This document shows, piece after piece, positions 9,196-17,741 of a stretch of DNA of 64,000 bases. The translations under genes and the position numbers were made by a program. The notes under the pieces are model-generated. The model had not been told where the DNA came from. It did no database searches and saw only the letters and a list, made by a program, of their open reading frames with translations. Positions within the stretch are counted from its first letter, which is position 1. The number at the start of each line of letters is the position of its first letter. Origin of the DNA: JBELHJ01 sp042091495 (lineage in GTDB: Bacteria; Bacteroidota; Bacteroidia; Flavobacteriales; Flavobacteriaceae); contig JBELHJ010000003.1 in assembly GCA_042091495.1 (NCBI GenBank), positions 1 to 64,000 on the forward strand. The letters run 5' to 3'.

Positions 9196-10084
9196 TGTAA
9201 TAATCGTAAATTACTACTCTGAGGAACTTGTAAAACAATGTATTTCCGCTCTTAAAAATTCAGACGCACAAGGATTTAATCTAAATGTTATAATTGTAAG
9301 TAATGGTACTAAAGACAATAAATTACTTTTGAGTTTCAAAAATGATTACACTAGTGTAATTGATTTGGGTTATAACTCTGGGTTTGGAAAAGCCTGTAAT
9401 ATTGCAGCGAAAAAGAGTAGTTCTGATTATCTTCTTTTTTTGAATCCAGATACATTGATTAAAAAAGATACTCTTAAGTTGGTCTTATCTATGGCTGAAC
9501 AAAATAATTATGCGGTATTAGGATGTAAACAGATAAACAAATTAAATAAAGTTCAAAGAAGTTGCTCTAGAGAATTAACCCCAATAAGATATCTTTATAA
9601 AATTCTAAAGCTTAACAAATTATTCCCATTTTTTTTTAAGTCTTATCAAATGAGTGATTGGGATCATCTCACGGATAAAGAAGTTAATCATGTTATAGGA
9701 TCATTTTACTTTATTGAAAATAAAGTTTTTAAAAAAGTAAATGGTTTTGATGATAAGTTTTTCATGTATTATGAAGATCTTGATTTGTCTAAAAGAATTA
9801 CTGATTTAGGAGAAAAAATTTTTTATTATTCAAAAGCATCTATATTTCATGAAGGAGGAGGAGTTTCAAATGATTTTAAAGTGGAAAGATTATTTTATTC
9901 TTGGAGTTCTATTTTAATATATTCAAAAAAACATTTTAGTACTTTTAATTTTATAATGATGAAATTAATGATTTATATCTTAGAGCCATTTATTCGACTT
10001 GGAGAGCTTATTTTAAAAATGAATTTTTCGGGTATGAAACAACTTTATGTTAGTTATAAATTATTATATTCTAAAACTAAATAA
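9182..10084 (+). CDS. Glycosyltransferase family 2 (rhamnosyltransferase-like)
   Basis: The 300-residue GT-A enzyme transfers a nucleotide sugar to the growing lipid-linked repeat unit at the cytoplasmic membrane face. It starts with IDVIIVNYYSEELV, has NSGFGKACNIAA and the LNPDT metal-binding motif near residue 95, and then NGFDDKFFMYYEDLDLSKR with the acidic ED pair. The HEGGGVS near the C-terminal third is typical of the WcaA/rhamnosyltransferase branch. With rfbBACD nearby, dTDP-rhamnose is a reasonable donor, but this is inference. It ends in a one-base overlap with the next gene. Confidence 0.85.
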   Translation: MKTIDVIIVNYYSEELVKQCISALKNSDAQGFNLNVIIVSNGTKDNKLLLSFKNDYTSVIDLGYNSGFGKACNIAAKKSSSDYLLFLNPDTLIKKDTLKLVLSMAEQNNYAVLGCKQINKLNKVQRSCSRELTPIRYLYKILKLNKLFPFFFKSYQMSDWDHLTDKEVNHVIGSFYFIENKVFKKVNGFDDKFFMYYEDLDLSKRITDLGEKIFYYSKASIFHEGGGVSNDFKVERLFYSWSSILIYSKKHFSTFNFIMMKLMIYILEPFIRLGELILKMNFSGMKQLYVSYKLLYSKTK

Positions 10085-11160
10085 TGAAGTTTATTTGTTT
10101 ACCAAAGTACACAGAAAAATCCGCTAGTAGTCGATATAGGACATTTCAATATTTAAGTTATTTTAAAGATTATGCTCATATTGAAGTTTATCCTTTTTTT
10201 GATAATTACTATAACCCTGGCTGTAAAATGCCATTTTTTTTTAAATTAAAATATCTCACAAAGAGATATTTTAAAAGATTAAAAATATTAATAAATAAAA
10301 GAGATAAATTTGATTTCTTTTTTGTGGAGAAAGAATTTTTCCCATTCATACCTTTTGAGAAACTAATTTTAAGAATATTTAAAATTAAATATGTTTTAGA
10401 TTATGATGATGCAATTTTTCACCATTACGATGATAACCATAGTAAACTGGTTAGACTTATTTTATCAAAAAAAATCCCTTCAATTATATCTCACTCAAAA
10501 GGGGTGATAACAGGTAGTCCATATTTAACAAGGTATGCTAAAAAGTATTCTAATAACGTTATAGAAATTCCCACATCTATTGATTTAGATAAGTATCCCA
10601 TATCTAAAATTAAACCTGAATCAAACAAATTTACAGTGGGTTGGATTGGCTCAAAAACAACGTCAAAAAATCTTAGATTATTGATCGAAGCTATCAATCA
10701 AATCTCAAATTTTAAAGAAAATATTATTTTTAATTTCATTGGGTTTGACCTTAGCATGAGCAGTGAATTTAAGCATCTTCCTATTAAATTTATTGAATGG
10801 GATGGCCACAAAGAAGCTGATCAGATAAATAATTTTGATATTGGCATAATGCCGTTGGAATTTAATTTATTTAACAAGGGGAAGTGTGCTTTTAAATTAA
10901 TTCAATACATGGCTTGCTCAAAACCTACTATTTCATCGCCACTGGAATCAAATATTAATGTAGATAAAGGTAACGGTAATTTATTTGCTAAAACTTCACA
11001 AGATTGGGTAGAAGCTATATTAAAAATTAAATCTAATTATGATAGTTTTATTCAAATTGGCATAAAAAATAAACAAACCGTTATAAGGGAGTTTTCTGTA
11101 CAATCTAATTCCAAAAAATATAAAACTTTTTTCGAAAAAATATCATCTCAGTTAAAATGA
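10084..11160 (+). CDS. Glycosyltransferase, GT4-like (GT-B fold)
   Basis: This 358-residue protein has an N-terminal domain containing YDDAIFHHYDD, common in Bacteroidota capsule glycosyltransferases. A central linker runs into TVGWIGSKTTSKNL, which opens the nucleotide-sugar-binding Rossmann domain. In the C-terminal domain FNKGKCAFKLIQYMACSKPTISSPLE matches the GT4 donor-site region (KLIEYMA...P). It presumably adds one sugar to the repeat unit. The donor is unknown. It overlaps the following membrane-protein gene by 4 bases. Confidence 0.78.
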   Translation: MKFICLPKYTEKSASSRYRTFQYLSYFKDYAHIEVYPFFDNYYNPGCKMPFFFKLKYLTKRYFKRLKILINKRDKFDFFFVEKEFFPFIPFEKLILRIFKIKYVLDYDDAIFHHYDDNHSKLVRLILSKKIPSIISHSKGVITGSPYLTRYAKKYSNNVIEIPTSIDLDKYPISKIKPESNKFTVGWIGSKTTSKNLRLLIEAINQISNFKENIIFNFIGFDLSMSSEFKHLPIKFIEWDGHKEADQINNFDIGIMPLEFNLFNKGKCAFKLIQYMACSKPTISSPLESNINVDKGNGNLFAKTSQDWVEAILKIKSNYDSFIQIGIKNKQTVIREFSVQSNSKKYKTFFEKISSQLK

Positions 11161-12254
11161 ATCCTTTTTTTTTGATATTAATATTATTTGCATCAGTTGT
11201 ATGTCTTTTAATTTCAGATTACAAGAAACATTCTGGTTTTAAAAAACAATTAATTTTAATACTAGCTGTTTTTCATTTTTCATTAACATATTTTTTCTAC
11301 AAGTTTTCTCTTGAATCTTTTAAAGATTCGTATAGACTATTCATAAATTATGATCGCCTCTCATTAGAGTTGTTTTTTAATGATTTTAAAATCAAAACTC
11401 TATCTAAGTTCTTTATGACCTCTATTGCATTTGTAGCAAAAAAAGTGGGGTTTAACTATTTGACATTATGTTATTATTTTTCATTCATTTCTTTTCTAGG
11501 ATTTCGTGAAATCTTGAATAAAATTTCTTTAGAAAAGAATAAAAATTTGGCAGGGAAATTAATTATTTACTTTTTAATTTTTATGCCATCCATTCATTTT
11601 TGGACCTCTGGTTTTTCAAAAGAGGCTATAACATTTTTCATATTAATATTGATTTTATTCACCAAAAGATTAGAAAAAAAGAATTTAATTAAGCTAATAG
11701 TTTTATTGTCAATTCTTTTTAGTGTCAGATTTTATATATTCTTTATTGTCCTCTATGGGATTTTATGTGAATTTTTTATAAAAAGTGTAAAGACATCAAT
11801 CATAAATAAAAAAAAATTATTTTATAGTTTAATTTTTTTGCTTGTTTTGACTTTTTTATTGATTAGTGAAATTTATTTAGGAGAATTTTTAGAAAGATTA
11901 AATGTTTATTCTATTAAAAATGGAATGACATCTATTCCTATTAATGAATCAAATTATTTCGAGAGAATGATAATGTTATTATTCAGACCTCTTTTTTATG
12001 ATTCTATCAATATCAGAACATTTCTAATTTCTTTTGAAAATCTTTTTTTTATTGTATTGATTTTTTCTTTTTTAACGAAATCAAAAAAGAATACCAAAAA
12101 TTTCATCATATCTAATACATACGTTTTAATTGTTATAATTAGTTGTGTTGTATTTTACAGTTTTTATATGTATAATATGGGTTTAGCAAATAGAATGAAA
12201 ACAATGTTTATGCCTTATTTGCTATACTTATTAATCCTCAGAAATGAAGAATAA
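11157..12254 (+). CDS. Polytopic membrane protein, EpsG/Wzy-like candidate polymerase
   Basis: The 365-residue protein is almost wholly hydrophobic with about nine to ten helices. It carries FWTSGFSKEAITFFILI, which resembles the SG-x-x-KE motif of EpsG-type polysaccharide polymerases. It contains no Wzy_C-type HN motif. It lies between two glycosyltransferases and overlaps both neighbours (4 and 11 bases). If it is a polymerase, the cluster has three proteins of this functional class. The identification rests on one motif and context. Confidence 0.55.
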   Translation: MNPFFLILILFASVVCLLISDYKKHSGFKKQLILILAVFHFSLTYFFYKFSLESFKDSYRLFINYDRLSLELFFNDFKIKTLSKFFMTSIAFVAKKVGFNYLTLCYYFSFISFLGFREILNKISLEKNKNLAGKLIIYFLIFMPSIHFWTSGFSKEAITFFILILILFTKRLEKKNLIKLIVLLSILFSVRFYIFFIVLYGILCEFFIKSVKTSIINKKKLFYSLIFLLVLTFLLISEIYLGEFLERLNVYSIKNGMTSIPINESNYFERMIMLLFRPLFYDSINIRTFLISFENLFFIVLIFSFLTKSKKNTKNFIISNTYVLIVIISCVVFYSFYMYNMGLANRMKTMFMPYLLYLLILRNEE

Positions 12255-13407
12255 AGTCGTTAGGATTACTACGATACCTCTTTCGTTAGAAAAGTTACTT
12301 GAAGGGCAATTAAATTTTATGTCTGAATTTTTTGAAATGACCGCCGTTTCTTCGGATAAAGAACGATTAAATAACTATGGGAAAAAAGAGGGTATTGATG
12401 TTTATCATCTTGAGATGACAAGAAAAATCACTCCATTTAAAGATTTTATTGCAATTATGAAGTTTTACAAGTTTTTATTAACTCATAAACCTCAAATTGT
12501 TCATTCTCACACACCTAAAGCTGGATTTATTTCAATGATTGCATCTTTTCTAGCAAGAGTTCCAATTAGACTTCACACAGTGGCTGGGCTACCTTTAATG
12601 GAGGCTAAAGGATTTAAAAGAATTATTCTTAATTCAGTTGAAAGTCTAACTTATTTGTGCGCAACAAAAATATATGCCAATTCTATAGGGCTAATGGAAT
12701 TTATCTTAAACGAAAGATATACATCTTCGAAAAAAATAGATGTTATTGGTAAAGGTAGTAGTAATGGTATTAATTTATCTTACTTCAATTACAATATTGT
12801 TAAAAAATCTGAAAAAGAAGAATTAAGAAAAAAATATGATATAGCTGAGAATGATTTTGTTTTCTTGTATGTGGGAAGGATCGTTGGTGATAAAGGTATA
12901 AATGAGTTAGTAGAATCTTTTGATTTTTTATCAAAAAACTATTTGAATTCTAAGCTTCTTTTGGTAGGAAATTTAGAGAACCATTTAGATCCCATTAAAG
13001 AAAACACAGAAAAGCTAATATGTTATAATGATAAAATAATTTGCACTGGGTATCAAAAAGATGTTCGTCCTTTTTTTGCAATTAGTGATGTTTTTGTTTT
13101 TCCAAGTTACAGAGAGGGCTTTCCTAATGTTGTTTTACAATCGTGCGCAATGAGTATTCCTGTAATTACTACTGACATTAATGGATGTAATGAAATTATT
13201 AAGGATAATTTTAATGGTTTGATAATTCCTCCGAAAAACTTAAAAAAATTGAGAGAGGCCATGGAGGTAGTAATTAATTCACCCAGTAAATTGTCTTTTT
13301 TTAAATCTAATACGTTTAAGTCTATACAACATAATTTTAATCAAATTGATATATGGAATTTACTAAAAGAAGAGTACAGACTAAACATAGAAAAAATTCA
13401 TAAATGA
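12244..13407 (+). CDS. Glycosyltransferase family 4 (PglA-like)
   Basis: The 387-residue GT-B enzyme has HSHTPKAGFISMIASF in its N-terminal domain followed by LHTVAGLP, a pattern shared with PglA and related enzymes. These add the second sugar to undecaprenyl-diphospho-bacillosamine-type acceptors. The donor domain shows LYVGRIVGDKGINEL and SYREGFPNVVLQS. In this E-x7-E region the second acid is Gln. Its end overlaps the PglC-like gene by 4 bases, so the first and second enzymes of repeat-unit assembly are adjacent. Confidence 0.82.
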   Translation: MKNKVVRITTIPLSLEKLLEGQLNFMSEFFEMTAVSSDKERLNNYGKKEGIDVYHLEMTRKITPFKDFIAIMKFYKFLLTHKPQIVHSHTPKAGFISMIASFLARVPIRLHTVAGLPLMEAKGFKRIILNSVESLTYLCATKIYANSIGLMEFILNERYTSSKKIDVIGKGSSNGINLSYFNYNIVKKSEKEELRKKYDIAENDFVFLYVGRIVGDKGINELVESFDFLSKNYLNSKLLLVGNLENHLDPIKENTEKLICYNDKIICTGYQKDVRPFFAISDVFVFPSYREGFPNVVLQSCAMSIPVITTDINGCNEIIKDNFNGLIIPPKNLKKLREAMEVVINSPSKLSFFKSNTFKSIQHNFNQIDIWNLLKEEYRLNIEKIHK

Positions 13408-14021
13408 TATATAATAATTGTTTTAAACGTTTGGGTGATTTATTATTCTCAATGGGTTTTTTTGTTTTATTAAGCCCAATTTTTATTATAGTTCTTTTAA
13501 TATTATTAATAGAATTCAATGGTAAACCCTTTTTTATTCAGAAAAGACCAGGAAAAAATGAAAAGTTATTTAGGGTAATAAAGTTTAAATCCATGAACAA
13601 TGACAAAGATATAAATGGAAACTTTTTGTCTGATGAACAAAGATTAACAATAGTTGGAAATTTTATTAGGAAAACATCACTTGATGAATTACCTCAACTC
13701 ATAAATGTTATTAAAGGAGACATGAGCGTTGTGGGTCCTAGACCATTATTAGTTGAATACCTAAATCTATATTCTAAAAGACAAAAAAAGCGACATTTAG
13801 TAAAGCCAGGTATAACGGGATTGGCACAAATTAATGGAAGAAATAGAATAACTTGGGAGGAAAAGTTTGAATATGATTTATATTACGTCAATAATCTAAG
13901 TTTTTTTTTAGATTTAAAAATTTTAATTAAAACAATTGCTAAGGTGTTTTATTCTGATGGGATTAACCAAGATGGTCAGGCTACAACGACAAAATTTAAA
14001 GGATCAAGAAATGAAAGTTAA
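13404..14021 (+). CDS. Phosphoglycosyl transferase, short PglC-type sugar transferase
   Basis: PglC-type enzymes transfer a sugar-1-phosphate from a UDP-sugar to undecaprenyl phosphate and start repeat-unit assembly. This 205-residue protein is the short, monotopic form. It has one N-terminal re-entrant hydrophobic helix (about residues 10-32), then RPGKNEKLFRVIKFKSM. RKTSLDELPQL carries the catalytic acidic pair, and GDMSVVGPRPLL follows. It is clustered with PglD-, PglE- and PglF-like genes, so an UDP-diacetamido-trideoxyhexose is the likely substrate. Overlaps of 4 and 11 bases couple it to its neighbours. Confidence 0.88.
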   Translation: MIYNNCFKRLGDLLFSMGFFVLLSPIFIIVLLILLIEFNGKPFFIQKRPGKNEKLFRVIKFKSMNNDKDINGNFLSDEQRLTIVGNFIRKTSLDELPQLINVIKGDMSVVGPRPLLVEYLNLYSKRQKKRHLVKPGITGLAQINGRNRITWEEKFEYDLYYVNNLSFFLDLKILIKTIAKVFYSDGINQDGQATTTKFKGSRNES

Positions 14022-14607
14022 CATATATGGGGCTGGAGGCCACGCTAAAGTTGTAATTGACAACATAGAATCGATAGGATGGGAGGTTAACTATGTTTAC
14101 GATGATAACACAAAATTAAAATCATTTTTAAATTTTAATTTTAAAGGGAAACCAGTATTTAATGATATTGCTCAGAATTATATAATAGCAATTGGTTGTA
14201 ATCATACTAGAAAAAAAATTTCACTTGAAAGAAAATTAAACTATGTTAATGCTATTCATAAAAATGCTGTTATTTCTAGATATGCAAAAATTGGAATTGG
14301 GAATGCTATTATGTCTAATGTAATTGTTAATTCTGCATCTCTTGTAGGAGATCATTGTATTTTAAACACAAATTCAGTTGTTGAACATGACTGTAAATTA
14401 TCTAATTTTGTACACTTATCGTCTTCATCTGTTTTGACTGGAGGAGTCAGCTTAGGAGAAGGAACTTTTATAGGCGCTGGTGCGGTTGTTCTTCCTGGAG
14501 TCTCAATCGGAAAGTGGTGCGTTATTGGAGCAGGATCTGTTATAACTAAAGATATTCCCGATAATTCAAAAGTAATTGGTGTCCCCGGCAAAATTATTAA
14601 TAACTAA
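14011..14607 (+). CDS. PglD-like sugar O/N-acetyltransferase
   Basis: I chose the ATG at 14011, which gives 198 residues and places YGAGGHAKVV, the family's nucleotide-sugar-binding loop, at the N-terminus. The longer upstream extension only repeats the end of the PglC-like gene in another frame. The C-terminal half is a left-handed beta-helix of hexapeptide repeats (for example SLVGDHCILNTNSVVEHDC and GEGTFIGAGAVVLPGVSIG). PglD N-acetylates UDP-4-amino-4,6-dideoxy-GlcNAc using acetyl-CoA. The conserved His in VEHDC is in the position of the catalytic base. The gene overlaps pglC-like by 11 bases and the aminotransferase by one. Confidence 0.86.
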   Translation: MKVNIYGAGGHAKVVIDNIESIGWEVNYVYDDNTKLKSFLNFNFKGKPVFNDIAQNYIIAIGCNHTRKKISLERKLNYVNAIHKNAVISRYAKIGIGNAIMSNVIVNSASLVGDHCILNTNSVVEHDCKLSNFVHLSSSSVLTGGVSLGEGTFIGAGAVVLPGVSIGKWCVIGAGSVITKDIPDNSKVIGVPGKIINN

Positions 14608-15755
14608 TGAGTAAAGATAAAATTTGGTTATCGTCTCCACATATGGGAGGCGAGGAAATAAAATATATTCATGAAGCCTTTGACTCTAACTGGGTTGCTC
14701 CACTAGGTCCAAATGTTAATGAATTCGAAAATGAAATTGAACATTATTTAGGCGGCAACATTAATGTAGCAGCTTTGAGCTCAGGTACCGCTGCTATTCA
14801 TTTGGCTTTAATTTTGTTAGGAGTTCAAAAGGGAGATGAAGTAATTTGTCAAAGCTTTACATTTGCTGCTAGTGCTAACCCTATTTTATATCAAAAAGCG
14901 ACCCCAATTTTTGTAGATAGTGAAACAGACACTTGGAATATATGTCCAAATCTTCTTGAAGAATGTATAATTGATCGAATTTCTAAAGGGAAAAAACCCA
15001 AAGCAATAATAGCCGTTCATTTATATGGCATGCCTTTTAAAGCAGATGAAATTCAAAAGGTTGCTCTTAAATACGAGATTCCTATTATTGAAGATAGTGC
15101 CGAAGCATTGGGAAGCTCTTATAAAGGGAAAAAATGTGGTTTATTTGGAGATGTTTCTGTGCTTTCATTTAACGGTAATAAAATTATCACAACTTCAGGT
15201 GGAGGGGCTTTAGTTTCTAAGAATATCGAATTAGTCAATAAATCAATTTTCCTAGCAACCCAAGCAAGAGATCAAGCGCCACATTATGAACATTCAGAGT
15301 TAGGGTTTAACTACAGAATGTCAAACATATGTGCAGGTATTGGAAGGGGGCAAATGTTAGTTTTAGACAAACATGTTAATAAAAGACGAGATGTAAATAA
15401 GTTTTACAGAGAAAAATTCAACGATATAAACGGAGTCAAAATACACAATGAGCCATCAAAAGACTATTTTTCCAACTTTTGGCTAACCACAGTTTTAATT
15501 GATGAATCAAAGGCAGGTTTTTCTGTTAATGATTTAAGGTTGGCATTTGAAGAACACAACATAGAATCGAGGCCACTATGGAAACCCATGCACCTTCAAC
15601 CATTGTATGATGACACGAATTCATATCTTAATGGTGTTTCAGAATCACTTTTTAAAAACGGATTGTGTTTGCCCTCTGGATCTAACCTCAACAAAAGTGA
15701 GTTAAGTAGAATCGAGTTTGTTATTGATAAAGTTGCTAAAAATAAAATAAAATAA
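14607..15755 (+). CDS. PglE-like PLP aminotransferase (DegT/DnrJ/EryC1 family)
   Basis: This 382-residue enzyme belongs to the sugar aminotransferases that convert UDP-4-keto-6-deoxy-GlcNAc to the 4-amino sugar. It has the ALSSGTAAIHLAL phosphate-binding region, IIEDSAEALGSSYKG, and SFNGNK with the PLP lysine at residue 192. LGFNYRMSNICAGIGRGQ follows. The C-terminal PLWKPMHLQP is also typical of the family. Standing between PglD- and PglF-like genes, it completes the three-step UDP-diNAc-bacillosamine-type pathway. The exact product sugar is inferred from context. Confidence 0.9.
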   Translation: MSKDKIWLSSPHMGGEEIKYIHEAFDSNWVAPLGPNVNEFENEIEHYLGGNINVAALSSGTAAIHLALILLGVQKGDEVICQSFTFAASANPILYQKATPIFVDSETDTWNICPNLLEECIIDRISKGKKPKAIIAVHLYGMPFKADEIQKVALKYEIPIIEDSAEALGSSYKGKKCGLFGDVSVLSFNGNKIITTSGGGALVSKNIELVNKSIFLATQARDQAPHYEHSELGFNYRMSNICAGIGRGQMLVLDKHVNKRRDVNKFYREKFNDINGVKIHNEPSKDYFSNFWLTTVLIDESKAGFSVNDLRLAFEEHNIESRPLWKPMHLQPLYDDTNSYLNGVSESLFKNGLCLPSGSNLNKSELSRIEFVIDKVAKNKIK

Positions 15756-15800
15756 AAATTCATTATTTTCGTTATTGTATAACTAACCAATAAAAATCTA

Positions 15801-17741
15801 ATGAAAAATCTACCAGATAAGATTTTACAGTTTAGTAAACTCTTTTTTTCATTAAGTGAGTTTAAGTTTTTACCTAGTTGGACTGTATTAATAACAGATT
15901 TATTTCTTTGTGTAATAGCATTAAAGTTCTCGAAAGTATTAGTGTTCAATGTAAATAATGTTAACCTATTTAATGAACAAAATTATTTTATTGAGGCACT
16001 AATTATCTTGTCTTCACTATCTGGGTTTGTTATCGTTGGCACCTACAGAGGGCCTATACGTCACAGTAATTTTTCAGATGTTGTCAAATTTTTAGCATCT
16101 GGTGTGATTTCATCACTAATTATAATTACTATACCATACTTAGCTTCAAGTTTAATTGAGTTCAATATAAATACTGATTTATCAGTTGTAGTATTTTATG
16201 AGTTTTTCTCTTTTACGCTTCTTTTTTTGTTAAGAGTTTTTGTGAAACAACTTTTTCACTACACATACAACTCCATAAATGATAATCCTAAAAGGGTTAT
16301 GGTTTTTGGTGTTAATCCTACTTCTGTATCTCTTGTAAGTTCTCTTATGAATGATGCAACCTCTCAGTTTAATGTGTTAGGTTTTATTTCTGATAAAAAA
16401 ATAAATAGAAAAAAGATACTTGGATTACCTATTATTCAAAGAAAAAACAAGGTTTCTGCTATTTTGAGGTATTATGGTGCTGAAGGTATCATAATCTCAG
16501 ACCAGACAATTAACAGAAAATCTAGAGTTAACTTAATAGAAGATTGTTTAGCTTTTAACTATAAGGCTTTTACAGCTCCCAATAAGGTTGATAAAGAACA
16601 ATTAGGGAGTAATCAAATTAAAAATGTTGAGATAGAAGACCTTTTGGGTAGAACACCAATAATGCTTGAAAATAATCTTATAGAAAAAGAACTTTTTAAG
16701 AAAATCGTTCTAATTACCGGTGCAGCAGGTTCAATTGGTAGTGAGCTGGTTAGACAAATTTCATCCTATGATGTCAAAAAAATTATATTAATTGACAATG
16801 CTGAGACACCATTACATAATCTTAAATGTGAGTTAGATAAAAAGAATTTAGATTTTGAAGTAAAATGTATTTTGGGAGATGTTTCTAATCATAGAAAAAT
16901 AGAAAAGGTTTTTAAGACATTTAAACCTGATATTGTTTATCATGCAGCGGCCTACAAGCATGTTCCATTAATGGAATCAAACCCTTCTGAATCTGTTTTT
17001 ATCAATGTTCTTGGTTCAAAAAATGTTGCTGATCTATCTTTAAAGTATGATGCTAAAAAGTTTGTTATGGTTTCAACGGACAAGGCTGTAAACCCCAGTA
17101 ATGTAATGGGCGCATCAAAACGAATTGCTGAGCTGTATGTTCAGTCTCTTCATGATTACACAAAATCCAACAACGCTGTAAAAACAGAGTTTATTATAAC
17201 ACGATTTGGAAATGTTTTAGGCTCAAATGGTTCTGTGGTGCCTCTGTTTAAAAAACAAATAGAAGAAGGGGGACCGATAACAATAACACACAAAGAAATT
17301 ATAAGATATTTCATGACTATACCCGAAGCATGTCAGTTAGTATTAGAAGCGGCATCAATGGGTAAATCTGGACAGATTTTTCTCTTCGATATGGGTAATG
17401 CTGTTAAAATATATGATTTAGCTGAGCGTCTTATAAAGTTGTCTGGACTTGAGCCTCACAAAGACATAGAGATCAAAACGATTGGTTTAAGACCAGGAGA
17501 AAAACTATATGAAGAACTTTTGGCGGATAAATCAAAAACACTTCCAACTTACAACAAGAAAATACTTATATCCAAGGAACCTAATGCTGATTTTAATCAA
17601 ATATCTGATGAAATTTCAGTTTTAATCAATTATGCTGAGAATTTTGATAATCATAAACTAGTTAGTCAGATGAAAATTATAGTTCCAGAATTTAAAAGCC
17701 TCAATTCAGAATACGAGTCTTTGGATAAAATTAAATTATGA
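15801..17741 (+). CDS. PglF-like membrane-bound UDP-GlcNAc 4,6-dehydratase
   Basis: The 646-residue protein starts with about four membrane helices (residues 20-155), followed by a CoA-binding-like Rossmann domain and a C-terminal short-chain dehydrogenase domain. The latter has TGAAGSIGS near 304-312 and TDK at 426-428. Met436 stands in the place of the usual catalytic Tyr, with Lys440 (VMGASK). The Tyr-to-Met change is known from PglF-type dehydratases, which make UDP-4-keto-6-deoxy-GlcNAc. Length and domain order match that subgroup. It follows the aminotransferase by 45 bases and overlaps the next gene by 4. Confidence 0.9.
   Translation: MKNLPDKILQFSKLFFSLSEFKFLPSWTVLITDLFLCVIALKFSKVLVFNVNNVNLFNEQNYFIEALIILSSLSGFVIVGTYRGPIRHSNFSDVVKFLASGVISSLIIITIPYLASSLIEFNINTDLSVVVFYEFFSFTLLFLLRVFVKQLFHYTYNSINDNPKRVMVFGVNPTSVSLVSSLMNDATSQFNVLGFISDKKINRKKILGLPIIQRKNKVSAILRYYGAEGIIISDQTINRKSRVNLIEDCLAFNYKAFTAPNKVDKEQLGSNQIKNVEIEDLLGRTPIMLENNLIEKELFKKIVLITGAAGSIGSELVRQISSYDVKKIILIDNAETPLHNLKCELDKKNLDFEVKCILGDVSNHRKIEKVFKTFKPDIVYHAAAYKHVPLMESNPSESVFINVLGSKNVADLSLKYDAKKFVMVSTDKAVNPSNVMGASKRIAELYVQSLHDYTKSNNAVKTEFIITRFGNVLGSNGSVVPLFKKQIEEGGPITITHKEIIRYFMTIPEACQLVLEAASMGKSGQIFLFDMGNAVKIYDLAERLIKLSGLEPHKDIEIKTIGLRPGEKLYEELLADKSKTLPTYNKKILISKEPNADFNQISDEISVLINYAENFDNHKLVSQMKIIVPEFKSLNSEYESLDKIKL

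Noticed and set aside
13936..14010. Longer N-terminus for the PglD-like acetyltransferase
   Set aside because: The extension lies within the PglC-like coding end, and the conserved nucleotide-sugar-binding loop begins at the ATG at 14011.
15596..15949. 117-codon reverse-strand frame over the aminotransferase/dehydratase junction
   Set aside because: It overlaps two strong forward genes that define the operon and has no export signal or motif of its own.
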